Assembly: GCA_938041035.1 (NCBI GenBank)
Contig: CALHYX010000004.1
Coordinates: forward strand, 39,956 to 103,955
Source of the DNA: an uncultured Acidimicrobiales bacterium
Lineage (GTDB): Bacteria; Actinomycetota; Acidimicrobiia; Acidimicrobiales; SHLQ01
DNA: 64,000 bases
Direction of reading: 5' to 3'
Part shown: piece by piece, positions 1 to 7,874 of the stretch
How positions within the stretch are numbered: position 1 is the first letter of the stretch
How the letters are laid out: each line of letters starts with the position of its first letter
The notes under the pieces: model-generated
Told to the model about the DNA's origin: nothing
Seen by the model: the letters and a program-made list of their open reading frames with translations, nothing else
Databases searched by the model: none
Position numbers and translations under genes: made by a program

Positions 1-1841
1 CCGGCCTCGACCTCGTCGCCGACCGCGACCCCCAGGTCGGTGACGAGCCCCGGGAACGGCGCGACGACGGCGCCGGCGACCGACCGGCCGGCCGATGACG
101 GCGCCCACCGCTCCGAGCGGGTCGGCACGGCGAAGGTGAAGGTGGCGAGCCCAGCGTCGACGAAACAGGTCCTTGATGGTCGATCGACCGTCACCGCCAG
201 CGGGGCATCGGATTCTGCTGTACCGGGGCCGGCGTCCTCATCGGCCGGCGATCCGGGGCTGAGCTCGGTGCGGGGGAAGGTGTAGGTCTCGCCGTTTTGG
301 ACGACCGCCACCGTCTGGGCGATCGGTGCCGGCGTGAGCCGCAGCGGCCCAGCCGACCACACCCCGGACCTCGGCGCAGAAGTGTCGCTGGAAGCAAACC
401 AGGCACTCGCGGCCGCCAGTGCCGCCGCCGATACGTCAACCGGTTCGGGAAGATCGGACTCGTCGAGAAAACGCGTGGTGATGCGGCCGGCGAGAACCGG
501 CGGCTGGGCGACCAGCCAGCGCAGGAAACCGAGGTTGGTCGTGAGCCCCGCCAACCGCATGGAGCCGAGCGCCCGGTCGAGCGTGGCGAGGGCGCCGTCG
601 CGATCGGCACCGTGAGCGATGAGCTTGCCGATCATCGAGTCGTAGTGCGGTGAGACCTCGCTGCCCTGCACGACGGCGCCGTCCCACCGGCAGTCGGGCG
701 GCACCACCAGCTGTTCGACCCGGCCGATCCGCGGGGCGAAATCCGCCCAGGGGTCCTCGGCGTTCACCCGCACCTCCACCGCCGCGCCCCGGAGATGGCG
801 ATCGAAATGGTCGGCGGCGATCGGGAGGTGCCCTCCGTTGGCGACCAACAACTGCAACTGGATCAGATCGAGCCCGCACACCATCTCGGTGACGGTGTGT
901 TCGACCTGGATTCGGGTGTTCATCTCCAGAAAGAAGTACTCACCGGTGTCGTCGTCGACGATGAACTCGACCGTGCCCACCGAGTCATACCCGAGCGATC
1001 CGGCCAGGTCCCGAGCAGCGGCGCGCAGACCGGTTCGGGTCGCTTCGGCCAGGTTGGGCGCCGGTGCCTCCTCGAGCACCTTTTGGTATCGCCGCTGCAC
1101 CGAGCATTCCCGGGTGCCCAACTCGACCACGGTGCCGTGTTTGTCGCCCACGACCTGAACCTCGACGTGGCGCGGGCGCTGCACGTAGCGCTCGACGATC
1201 ACGTCGCCATCGCCGAAAGCGCGCTGGGCCTCGGTGCGGGCTTCGGCCAGTGCGGCCCCGAATCCGTCGGGCTCGTGGGCGATGCGTATGCCCTTACCGC
1301 CTCCGCCGGCGGAGGCCTTCACCAGTACGGGGTAACCGATCCGTTCTGCGGCCGCGGCCAGCGCGTCGTCGTCCTGGGAGTCGTTGAAGCCGGGGATGAT
1401 CGGCACGCCCGCAGCCGCCGCGAGGCTCCGCGCCCGGATCTTGGAACCCATCAGCGTGATCAGTTCCGGGGTGGGCCCGACCCAGATCAGCCCGGCGCCC
1501 ACCACGGCGCTCGCAAAGTCGGCGTTCTCGGCCAGGAACCCGTAGCCGGGATGCACGTGGGTGGCGCCGCTACGCTCGGCGGCGGCGAGCAGTGCGTCGA
1601 TCGACAGGTAGGAATCCGCCAGGGCCGCCGGACCGATGGGCTCCGCCAAGGATGCCTCGGCGACAAACGGGGCGGTGGCATCGGGCTCGGCGTACACCGC
1701 GATCGACGCGACACCCCACGCGTCGGTCGAACGGATGACGCGACGCGCGATCTCGCCCCGGTTGGCCACCAGGACCCGCATCGAGGGGTCGGGGCAGGCG
1801 AACGCAGTCGCGGCATCGTCCATCTCGGCGGCGCCGGTCAC
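1..1841 (-). CDS. Acyl-CoA carboxylase alpha subunit (biotin carboxylase + BCCP), partial
   Basis: ATP-dependent biotin carboxylase subunit of a biotin-dependent acyl-CoA carboxylase, cut by the left window edge; about 613 residues are visible. Reading leftward, it has the biotin-carboxylase N-domain motif (VLVANRGEIARRV), HPGYGFLAENA, the ATP-grasp glycine loop (KASAGGGGKGIRI), RECSIQRRYQK and EMNTRIQVEH. At the edge it begins a biotinyl domain (APFPGLVTDLGVAVGDEVEAG), so the biotin-accepting lysine lies just outside. The GTG start at 1841 overlaps the upstream carboxyltransferase stop by 4 bases (GTGA), which implies translational coupling; an in-frame ATG at 1823 is the alternative. Its pairing with an MCC-type beta subunit suggests methylcrotonyl-CoA or a related catabolic substrate, but substrate choice is inference. 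Confidence 0.93.
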   Translation of the reverse strand, partial: MTGAAEMDDAATAFACPDPSMRVLVANRGEIARRVIRSTDAWGVASIAVYAEPDATAPFVAEASLAEPIGPAALADSYLSIDALLAAAERSGATHVHPGYGFLAENADFASAVVGAGLIWVGPTPELITLMGSKIRARSLAAAAGVPIIPGFNDSQDDDALAAAAERIGYPVLVKASAGGGGKGIRIAHEPDGFGAALAEARTEAQRAFGDGDVIVERYVQRPRHVEVQVVGDKHGTVVELGTRECSVQRRYQKVLEEAPAPNLAEATRTGLRAAARDLAGSLGYDSVGTVEFIVDDDTGEYFFLEMNTRIQVEHTVTEMVCGLDLIQLQLLVANGGHLPIAADHFDRHLRGAAVEVRVNAEDPWADFAPRIGRVEQLVVPPDCRWDGAVVQGSEVSPHYDSMIGKLIAHGADRDGALATLDRALGSMRLAGLTTNLGFLRWLVAQPPVLAGRITTRFLDESDLPEPVDVSAAALAAASAWFASSDTSAPRSGVWSAGPLRLTPAPIAQTVAVVQNGETYTFPRTELSPGSPADEDAGPGTAESDAPLAVTVDRPSRTCFVDAGLATFTFAVPTRSERWAPSSAGRSVAGAVVAPFPGLVTDLGVAVGDEVEA

Positions 1842-3460
1842 ATCCGGTACACGATCTTGTCGCCCTGGTCCGGCGCCGGCCCCCGAGCGGCGAGGGCCAG
1901 GCACAGACCCAGGACATCGCGGGTGGCGGTCGGTTCGATCAGGCCGTCGTCCCACAGGCGCGACGTGGCGTAGTACGGGTCGGACTGCTCCTCGTACTGG
2001 CCGCGGATCTCGGCGCGGATGGCGGCGAGTTCGTCCTCGGTGGTTTCGGCGCCCTTCATCCCGCCGAGTCGGATATCGGTGAGCACCGTCTCGGCGGTGT
2101 CGGCCGCCATGGTGGCGATTCGGCTGTTGGGCCAGGCGAACAGAAACCGGGGCCCGAACCCGCGGCCGCACATGCCGTAGTTGCCCGCCCCGTAGGAGCC
2201 ACCGATCAGCACGGTGAACTTGGGCACCCGGGCGTTGGCGACGGCGGCGACCATCTTCGCCCCGTGCTTGGCAATACCGGCCACCTCGCTGTCGCGGCCG
2301 ACCATGTAGCCGCTGGTGTTCTGGAGAAACAGCAACGGGATGCTGCGCTGCTCGCAGAGCTCGATGAAGTGGGTTGCCTTGAGCGCGGCCTCGGAAAAGA
2401 TGATGCCGTCGTTGGCGATCACCCCCACCAGATGGCCCCACACCCGAGCGAACGTGCAGATGATCGAAGCGCCGTACTCCGGTTTGAACTCGGTGAAGCG
2501 CGAACCGTCCACCAGTCGGGCGATGATCTCGTGGGCGTCGAAGGGGATGCGGGTGTCCGCATTGATGATGCCGCCGATCTCGGCGGGGTCGAGGGCCGGC
2601 GGTTCCGGCGCGACGGAATCGAGCCACCCGGCGCTCTGGTCGGCCCGGGTGAGATTGGTCGTCTCGCAGATGGTGCGCAACAACCCGTACGCCTCCGCCT
2701 CGGTGCTCACCCGGTAGTCCGAAACCCCCGACTCGCGAGTGTGGAGTTCGGCGCCGCCCAGGTCGTCGGGTTCGACGATCTCACCCAGCGCAGCCTTCAC
2801 GATGGGCGGGCCGCCGAGGAAGATGCGGCCGATGCCCTCGACCATGATCACCTCGTCGCTCAGCGCGGGCACGTAGGCGCCGCCGGCGGTACAGCCGCCA
2901 AGCACCACCGACAGTTGCGGTAGTCCCTGAGCCGACATCCGGGCCTGGCGGTAGAACGTGCCACCGAAGTGATCCTTGTCGGGGAAGACCTCGTCCTGCA
3001 TCGGCAGGAAGGCCCCGCCCGAATCCACCAGGTAGATGCACCCCAGCCCGTTCTCGGCCGCAATGTCCTGGGCCCGCACGTGCTTCTTGATCCCGGCCGG
3101 GAACAGCGAGCCGCCCTTTACGGTGGCGTCGTTGGCGATGAACATCCAAGGCACGCCGTGGACCAGGCCGATACCGGTGACGATGCCGGCCCCGGGGAAG
3201 GCATCGTCGACCTGGCCGAACCCGGCGAGCGACGACAGTTCGAGGAACGGCGATTCGGCGTCGATCACCATGTCGATGCGCTCGCGCACCATCACCTTGC
3301 CCCGGTCGAGGTGGCGGGCGATCGAGCGCTCGCGTCCCCGGCCGCCGTCGATGGCGAACTGGATGCGTTCGCGCAGGATGGCCAGATCGGCTTCGTACGC
3401 GGCGAGGTTCTCGGCGAACCGGGCGGACCCGGTGTCGATCGCGGTCGTGAACTGCCTCAT
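1838..3460 (-). CDS. Acyl-CoA carboxylase beta subunit (methylcrotonyl-CoA carboxylase-like)
   Basis: Carboxyltransferase subunit (540 residues) that moves the carboxyl group from carboxybiotin to an acyl-CoA. It has two crotonase-like halves with oxyanion-hole glycines (VVLGGCTAGGAYVPALSDE in the N half; GGSYGAGNYGMCGRGFGPRF in the C half) and a start region typical of the family (ARHLDRGKVMVRERID). The motif GAGNYGMCGR followed by FAWPNSRIATM is most like the beta subunit of methylcrotonyl-CoA carboxylase, as are the length and the absence of a zinc finger. It is the first gene of a two-gene unit with the biotin carboxylase downstream. Leucine or isovalerate breakdown is the likely role; geranyl-CoA carboxylase is an alternative. 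Confidence 0.93.
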   Translation of the reverse strand: MRQFTTAIDTGSARFAENLAAYEADLAILRERIQFAIDGGRGRERSIARHLDRGKVMVRERIDMVIDAESPFLELSSLAGFGQVDDAFPGAGIVTGIGLVHGVPWMFIANDATVKGGSLFPAGIKKHVRAQDIAAENGLGCIYLVDSGGAFLPMQDEVFPDKDHFGGTFYRQARMSAQGLPQLSVVLGGCTAGGAYVPALSDEVIMVEGIGRIFLGGPPIVKAALGEIVEPDDLGGAELHTRESGVSDYRVSTEAEAYGLLRTICETTNLTRADQSAGWLDSVAPEPPALDPAEIGGIINADTRIPFDAHEIIARLVDGSRFTEFKPEYGASIICTFARVWGHLVGVIANDGIIFSEAALKATHFIELCEQRSIPLLFLQNTSGYMVGRDSEVAGIAKHGAKMVAAVANARVPKFTVLIGGSYGAGNYGMCGRGFGPRFLFAWPNSRIATMAADTAETVLTDIRLGGMKGAETTEDELAAIRAEIRGQYEEQSDPYYATSRLWDDGLIEPTATRDVLGLCLALAARGPAPDQGDKIVYRM

Positions 3461-3488
3461 CGCAGCCGACAGTACTCCCCGACCTGAG

Positions 3489-4004
3489 CTACCAGGTGCG
3501 ATCCGCCGGCGGCATCTTCATGGCATCGTTCGGCCGAAACTTCGATTCTCGCATCACCGCGGTGAGCAGGCTCTCGCTGTAGAGGTCTTCCTCGAAGGAG
3601 AAGCGTCCTCCGCCCGCGTACTCGAGCACGGAGATGCCGGGTACCTCCCACGGGCTTCCATCGGGTCGCTCCCCGGGCAAGATGTTCGCCCATCCGAGCA
3701 CCACTCGGTCACCGTCGATCAGCTGCCACCTATGGGGGAAGTCCCAGTCGTCGAGCCCGGCCATCGAGTCGGCCAGGAACTGAGCCACCGCGTCGATGCC
3801 GCGATGACGTCCCCACACCGAGTCGACGAACTCGGCGTCGTCGGTGAACACCTCGGCCAGGTCGGTCCACGGTCGGTCACCGGCGATGGCGCCGTAGCGG
3901 ATGTCGAGGTAGCGGGCGATCGCATCCTCGATCTCCGCCCGCCGGTCGAGGTCGATTGCCGCGTCGTGCGTTTCATCGTTCGTTTCATCGTTCTCATCGC
4001 CCAT
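3489..4004 (-). CDS. NTF2-like (SnoaL-type) protein
   Basis: Small cone-fold protein of 171 residues. After an acidic N-terminal tail, IEDAIARYLDIRYGAIAGD leads into DLAEVFTDDAEFVDSVWGRHRGIDAVAQFL, the usual SnoaL/NTF2 pattern, and the C-terminal half contains FPHRWQLIDGDRVVLGWANI and SVLEYAGGGRFSFEEDLYS. Members are small-molecule isomerases, cyclases or non-catalytic binders, so no reaction can be assigned. The ATG at 4004 is chosen because the fold starts soon after it; the frame stays open upstream without family similarity. It lies 28 bases upstream of the carboxylase beta gene on the same strand and is probably cotranscribed with it. Confidence 0.8.
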   Translation of the reverse strand: MGDENDETNDETHDAAIDLDRRAEIEDAIARYLDIRYGAIAGDRPWTDLAEVFTDDAEFVDSVWGRHRGIDAVAQFLADSMAGLDDWDFPHRWQLIDGDRVVLGWANILPGERPDGSPWEVPGISVLEYAGGGRFSFEEDLYSESLLTAVMRESKFRPNDAMKMPPADRTW

Positions 4005-4047
4005 GAGGCGAAGGTAGCCGGATCGGTGCGGCGACGCCCGAGCGCCC

Positions 4048-4857
4048 GTGGCAACGTTGGTCGTCATGGGGGTCGGCACCGAAACCGAGATCGAACTCAT
4101 CGCCGCCGCGCCGCGCGACCCGGCACCGGTGCTGGTCGGACGTCGAGGTCTCCCCTGGCGGGGTCTCGGTGCGCTCGTGGTCTGCGTCGCCGTGGTCGCG
4201 GGCGTCCTGTTGTCGACCGGAGCCGAACTCTCGCCGTCGACCAGGCCCGACGACCCGCGCGGCAACGTCGGTGGGCGCGGCGACGGTCTGGCCATCTTCT
4301 CCGCCATTTCGACCGACGAAGCGGCACGCACCCGCGACGTGTTGACGTGGCGAGCCGGTGACGGCGCCACCATCGCCGAGTGGATGGACGAGGCGGGCCT
4401 CGGCGCGGCCACCCGAACGCGTGTGGTGCTCACCGACACGCTGTTCGCTGTCGTCGTGCAGCTACCGGAGGTCGACGGTGTCGCCGACGTCTGCATCGTG
4501 CAGGGCAGCCTCGGACCCGGTGCCCTCGTGGAAGGCGGCCTCGGTGGAGCGGTCGACGAACCGCGCGTGGCCTCCTCGATGACCCGCGTGTGCTCGGCTC
4601 CCGCCTCCATCGTCGATGGCAGCCTGGTGCTGTACGCCCGGTGCCCCGGCGCCCGCTGTGGTGGCAGTCGCGGCGCGTTTGCCGCGCTCGTGCCCGACAA
4701 CGTGACCGCCCTGGCCTCGTCCGCCGACGCCTCGTTCAACATCGCGGCCGACCGAGGCGTGATCCTGGCCGACATCGGGCCCGCCGACGTACCGGGCGAG
4801 AGCCTCGTGTACGAGCGCACCGATCAGCAGCCGTATCCCCTCGCCCTCGACGGCTGA
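4048..4857 (+). CDS. Membrane-anchored hypothetical protein
   Basis: I do not recognise this family. The protein (269 residues from GTG at 4048, 263 from ATG at 4066) has a cytoplasmic tail of about 35 residues, one hydrophobic segment at about 38-57 (GALVVCVAVVAGVLLSTGA) and a C-terminal domain of about 210 residues that should lie outside the membrane. That domain has four cysteines (VCIVQGS, VCSAP, RCPGARC), which could pair as disulfides. Codon bias fits a real gene and the frame is the only convincing one here. It is divergent from the NTF2-like gene (43 bases) and followed by the alcohol dehydrogenase. Confidence 0.65.
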   Translation: MATLVVMGVGTETEIELIAAAPRDPAPVLVGRRGLPWRGLGALVVCVAVVAGVLLSTGAELSPSTRPDDPRGNVGGRGDGLAIFSAISTDEAARTRDVLTWRAGDGATIAEWMDEAGLGAATRTRVVLTDTLFAVVVQLPEVDGVADVCIVQGSLGPGALVEGGLGGAVDEPRVASSMTRVCSAPASIVDGSLVLYARCPGARCGGSRGAFAALVPDNVTALASSADASFNIAADRGVILADIGPADVPGESLVYERTDQQPYPLALDG

Positions 4858-4935
4858 CGTTGGGCGGTGGTCGGGCGAGGACGGCGGCCGTAAGGCTCGG
4901 CACTCAACTACAGCAAGATCGCCCACCCGGTTACC

Positions 4936-6030
4936 ATGCCGCCCATGCAGGGACTCATTCTTGAAGGCACTACCGAAGACAGCGTTCGACTCTCCGACGA
5001 CATCGAACTCGTCGGCACGCTGCAACCCCGTCAGGTGCGCGTCGAGGTGCGCGCCGCCGGCGTGTGCGGCAGCGACCTGAGCTGCGTACACGGCAAGTAC
5101 TACATGCCCACACCGCTGGTGCCGGGCCACGAGGCGGCCGGGGTGGTCGTCGAGGCCGGGAGTGCCGTCACCTACTGCGAAGTCGGCGACCACGTCGTGC
5201 TGTCCACCTTCGGGAACTGCGGGCACTGCGCGGTCTGCGAGAGCGGCAACCCCGGCAACTGCGGAGCGCTCGGTGGCCTGACCCAGCCCTACGCCGAGGG
5301 CGACCAGGCGCTGTACAACTTCGCCAATATCGGGGCGTTCGTGCAGGAGACCATCGTTAGTGAGAACCAGGCGATTCCGATTCCGAAGGACATGCCGCTG
5401 ACCGCGGCCGCCCTGATCGGCTGTGGCGTCATGACCGGCGCGGGCGCGGTGTTCAACCGGGCCAAGGTCGGCTTTGGCGACACGTGTGCGGTCATCGGCG
5501 CCGGCGGTGTCGGCCTCAACGTGATCCAGGCGGCCGCCATATCCGGTGCCAGCCAGATCATCGCCATCGACCGGGCGCCGGCCAAAGAAGCGCTGGCTAT
5601 GGAGTTCGGAGCCACCGACTTTCTGCTCGCGGATGGCGATGACTTTGACGCCGTGAAGGAGGTGCAGGCCCTGAGCGGTGGGGGCGTGAACCACGCGTTC
5701 GAGGTCGTGGGCAGCACGGCTCTGCTGGCCGATGCCATCAGCATGGCCAAGGCGGGTGGCAACGTCTGCGCCGTCGGCGTTCCGGATCTGACCGCCGAGG
5801 TCACCTATCCCTTCCAGGCGCTGCACCAGAACAAGAACCTCATGGGCATTCGAGCGGGCGGCGGCAAGCCCCGCAAGGACTTCCGCGTGCTCGCCGACAT
5901 GTACATGAAGGGCAAGTTGAAGCTCGACGAGATGATCTCGCACACCGCGGGCCTCGACGGCCTCCAGGCGGCGTTCGATTCGCTCAAGACCGGCGCCGAC
6001 GCCCGCACCGTGCTGCTGCCGCACGGCTGA
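4936..6030 (+). CDS. Zinc-dependent alcohol dehydrogenase (MDR family)
   Basis: Medium-chain dehydrogenase of 364 residues that interconverts an alcohol and an aldehyde or ketone with NAD(P). The catalytic zinc site is visible as GVCGSDLSCVHG and PGHEAAGVV; the structural zinc lobe is complete (GNCGHCAVCESGNPGNC, four cysteines); the Rossmann motif is VIGAGGVGLNVIQAA, followed by the acidic residue in IIAIDRA that suggests NAD. The start could be ATG at 4936 or ATG at 4945 (MQGLILEG). It stands 9 bases before the phosphorylase gene, so it may be cotranscribed with the methylthioadenosine salvage genes and could act on an aldehyde from that route. That link is inference from position only. Confidence 0.9.
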   Translation: MPPMQGLILEGTTEDSVRLSDDIELVGTLQPRQVRVEVRAAGVCGSDLSCVHGKYYMPTPLVPGHEAAGVVVEAGSAVTYCEVGDHVVLSTFGNCGHCAVCESGNPGNCGALGGLTQPYAEGDQALYNFANIGAFVQETIVSENQAIPIPKDMPLTAAALIGCGVMTGAGAVFNRAKVGFGDTCAVIGAGGVGLNVIQAAAISGASQIIAIDRAPAKEALAMEFGATDFLLADGDDFDAVKEVQALSGGGVNHAFEVVGSTALLADAISMAKAGGNVCAVGVPDLTAEVTYPFQALHQNKNLMGIRAGGGKPRKDFRVLADMYMKGKLKLDEMISHTAGLDGLQAAFDSLKTGADARTVLLPHG

Positions 6031-6039
6031 CGGCACTCG

Positions 6040-6849
6040 ATGTTCGGCCTCATCACCGGCAGCGGCTTCTACGACATCCCCGACCTGGAGCAGCGCGAGC
6101 AGGTTGCCCTCACGACCCCGTTCGGCGTCGTCGATCTCACGCGCGGCCGCTGGCACGGCGTCGACGTCGGTTTCGTGGCCCGCCACGGAGCCGACCACTC
6201 GAAGCCGCCGCACGCGATCAACTATCGGGCAAACGTCTGGGGGCTGCGCATGGCGGGGGCCGAATCCATCATCGCCACCGCAGTGAGTGGAGCCATCAAC
6301 CCGGCGATGGGGTCCGGCCAGTTGGTGCTGATCGACGACTTCCTCAACTTCAGCAGCGGCCGGGCCGCCACCTTCTTCGACGGCACGGTGGGTGAGGCCG
6401 AGCTGGCGGCATCGAACCCGCCGCGTGTCGAGATGCCGTCGCTCGACGGTGTGGTGCACACCGATATGAGCCAGCCCTACGATACCGAGTTGCGCGGTCG
6501 CCTCCTCACGGCGGCGGCTAGCGCGGGGGTCGAACTGATCGATGGCGGCGTGTACGTCTGCACCGATGGGCCCCGCTTTGAGACCCGCGCCGAGATTGCG
6601 ATGATGGGGCGCCTCGGGGGCGACCTGGTGGGCATGACCGGCTTCCCCGAAGTCGCCCTCGCCAACGAGCTGGGAGTTCCGTACGCGTCGATCGGTGTGG
6701 TTTCGAACCCCGCCGCCGGCCTGGGCCAGGACACGCTGTCGATGGACGACATCTGGGCCGTTATCGATTCGGCCGGCAAGAACCTCTTTACGCTCATCGC
6801 CGCGACCATCGCCGGCGCCAACAGCCCCGATGTACCGGAGACCCCATGA
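6040..6849 (+). CDS. mtnP: MTA/MTI phosphorylase (probably 5'-methylthioinosine phosphorylase)
   Basis: Nucleoside phosphorylase of the MTAP/PNP family (269 residues) that releases the purine base and forms 5-methylthioribose 1-phosphate. Phosphate and ribose contacts are visible as ITGSGFYD, RHGADHSKPPHAINYRANVWGL and YVCTDGPRFETRAEI. The base-specificity loop reads VVSNPAAGL where adenosine-type MTAPs have an aspartate pair (TDYDCW in the human enzyme). An Asn there is typical of 6-oxopurine enzymes, so methylthioinosine is the likely substrate. This fits the deaminase encoded two genes downstream, which would make methylthioinosine. The stop overlaps the mtnA start (ATGA). Assignment to MTI rather than MTA is by-eye alignment. 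Confidence 0.85.
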   Translation: MFGLITGSGFYDIPDLEQREQVALTTPFGVVDLTRGRWHGVDVGFVARHGADHSKPPHAINYRANVWGLRMAGAESIIATAVSGAINPAMGSGQLVLIDDFLNFSSGRAATFFDGTVGEAELAASNPPRVEMPSLDGVVHTDMSQPYDTELRGRLLTAAASAGVELIDGGVYVCTDGPRFETRAEIAMMGRLGGDLVGMTGFPEVALANELGVPYASIGVVSNPAAGLGQDTLSMDDIWAVIDSAGKNLFTLIAATIAGANSPDVPETP

Positions 6850-7865
6850 CCGAAGCCTCCAGCCCACTGCGCACCCTCGACTGGGTCGACGGAGCGATCG
6901 AGATGATCGACCAGACGCAGCTTCCCCAGGTCACCGAAACCCTGCGCATCGAGACCATCGACGACCTGGTGGCCGCCATCAAGCGCCTCTCGGTGCGAGG
7001 GGCACCCGCTTTGGGAGTCGCCGGCGCCTATGGCGTCGCGCTGGCCGCGGCGATCCACCCACCGGCGACGGCCGCAGCCGAGTTCTCGGCCGCGGTCGAC
7101 CGGGTTCGCACCGCCCGTCCGACCGCGGTGAACCTCGCCCGTATGGTCGACCGGGTGGAACCCATCGCCCTCGCCGATCCGGCCGCAGCTCTGGCCGAGG
7201 CCCACATCATCCGCGACGAGGAGATCGCCGCCTCGGTGGCGATGGGCGACCTCGGCGCCGACCTCATCCTCGAACTCGTGGGCGACCGGCCGATCCGGGC
7301 CATGACCATCTGCAACACCGGCGGCCTGGCGGCGGTCGAGCGCGGCACCGCGCTCGCGGTGATCCAAACGCTGCACGAACGGGGAAAGCTCGAAGAGGCC
7401 ATCCCGGTCGAGACCCGCCCGCTTCTACAGGGTGGCCGCCTCACCACCTGGGAGCTCCAACGCATGGGCGCACCGCACCGGCTGATCGTCGACTCGGCCG
7501 GACCGTCTCTCCTCGCCCGAGGTGTGGCCGATGTCGTGTTGATCGGCGCGGACCGGGTGGCGGCCAACGGCGACGCGGCCAACAAGATCGGTAGTTTCAG
7601 CCTGGCGCTCGGCGCGGCGCACGCCGGGGTGCCGTTCCTGGTCGTCGCTCCGGAGTCGACCGTGGACATGAACACCGCCAGCGGCGGCGACATCGAGATC
7701 GAGGACCGCGGTCCGCTCGAGGTCGCCAACGTTCGCGGCGCTGCGATTGCGCCGGAGGGCACCGACGCCATCAACCCCGCGTTCGACGTCACCCCGGTCG
7801 ACCTCGTCACCGCGCTCGTCACCGACACTCGAGTCGTCCGCTTCGGGGCCGGTGACACGTTGTGA
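6846..7865 (+). CDS. mtnA: S-methyl-5-thioribose-1-phosphate isomerase
   Basis: Aldose-ketose isomerase converting 5-methylthioribose 1-phosphate to methylthioribulose 1-phosphate (339 residues, normal length). Family marks are SVRGAPALGVAGAYGVALAA near residue 45, the active-site cysteine in MTICNTGGLAAVERGTAL, RPLLQGGRLTTWEL, and the catalytic aspartate segment GADRVAANGDAANKIG; it ends with the typical INPAFDVTP. It overlaps the phosphorylase stop by 4 bases and is followed after 9 bases by the deaminase, forming one salvage unit. The later pathway genes (dehydratase, enolase-phosphatase, dioxygenase, or an aldolase) are not in the window. Confidence 0.96.
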   Translation: MTEASSPLRTLDWVDGAIEMIDQTQLPQVTETLRIETIDDLVAAIKRLSVRGAPALGVAGAYGVALAAAIHPPATAAAEFSAAVDRVRTARPTAVNLARMVDRVEPIALADPAAALAEAHIIRDEEIAASVAMGDLGADLILELVGDRPIRAMTICNTGGLAAVERGTALAVIQTLHERGKLEEAIPVETRPLLQGGRLTTWELQRMGAPHRLIVDSAGPSLLARGVADVVLIGADRVAANGDAANKIGSFSLALGAAHAGVPFLVVAPESTVDMNTASGGDIEIEDRGPLEVANVRGAAIAPEGTDAINPAFDVTPVDLVTALVTDTRVVRFGAGDTL

Positions 7866-7874
7866 GCGAACTTC

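Noticed and set aside
4462..6867. Minus-strand open frame of about 800 codons opposite the alcohol dehydrogenase and MTA phosphorylase
   Set aside because: Low-complexity His/Arg/Val-rich translation with no family motif; it is the antisense of well-supported genes and arises from GC-rich third positions.
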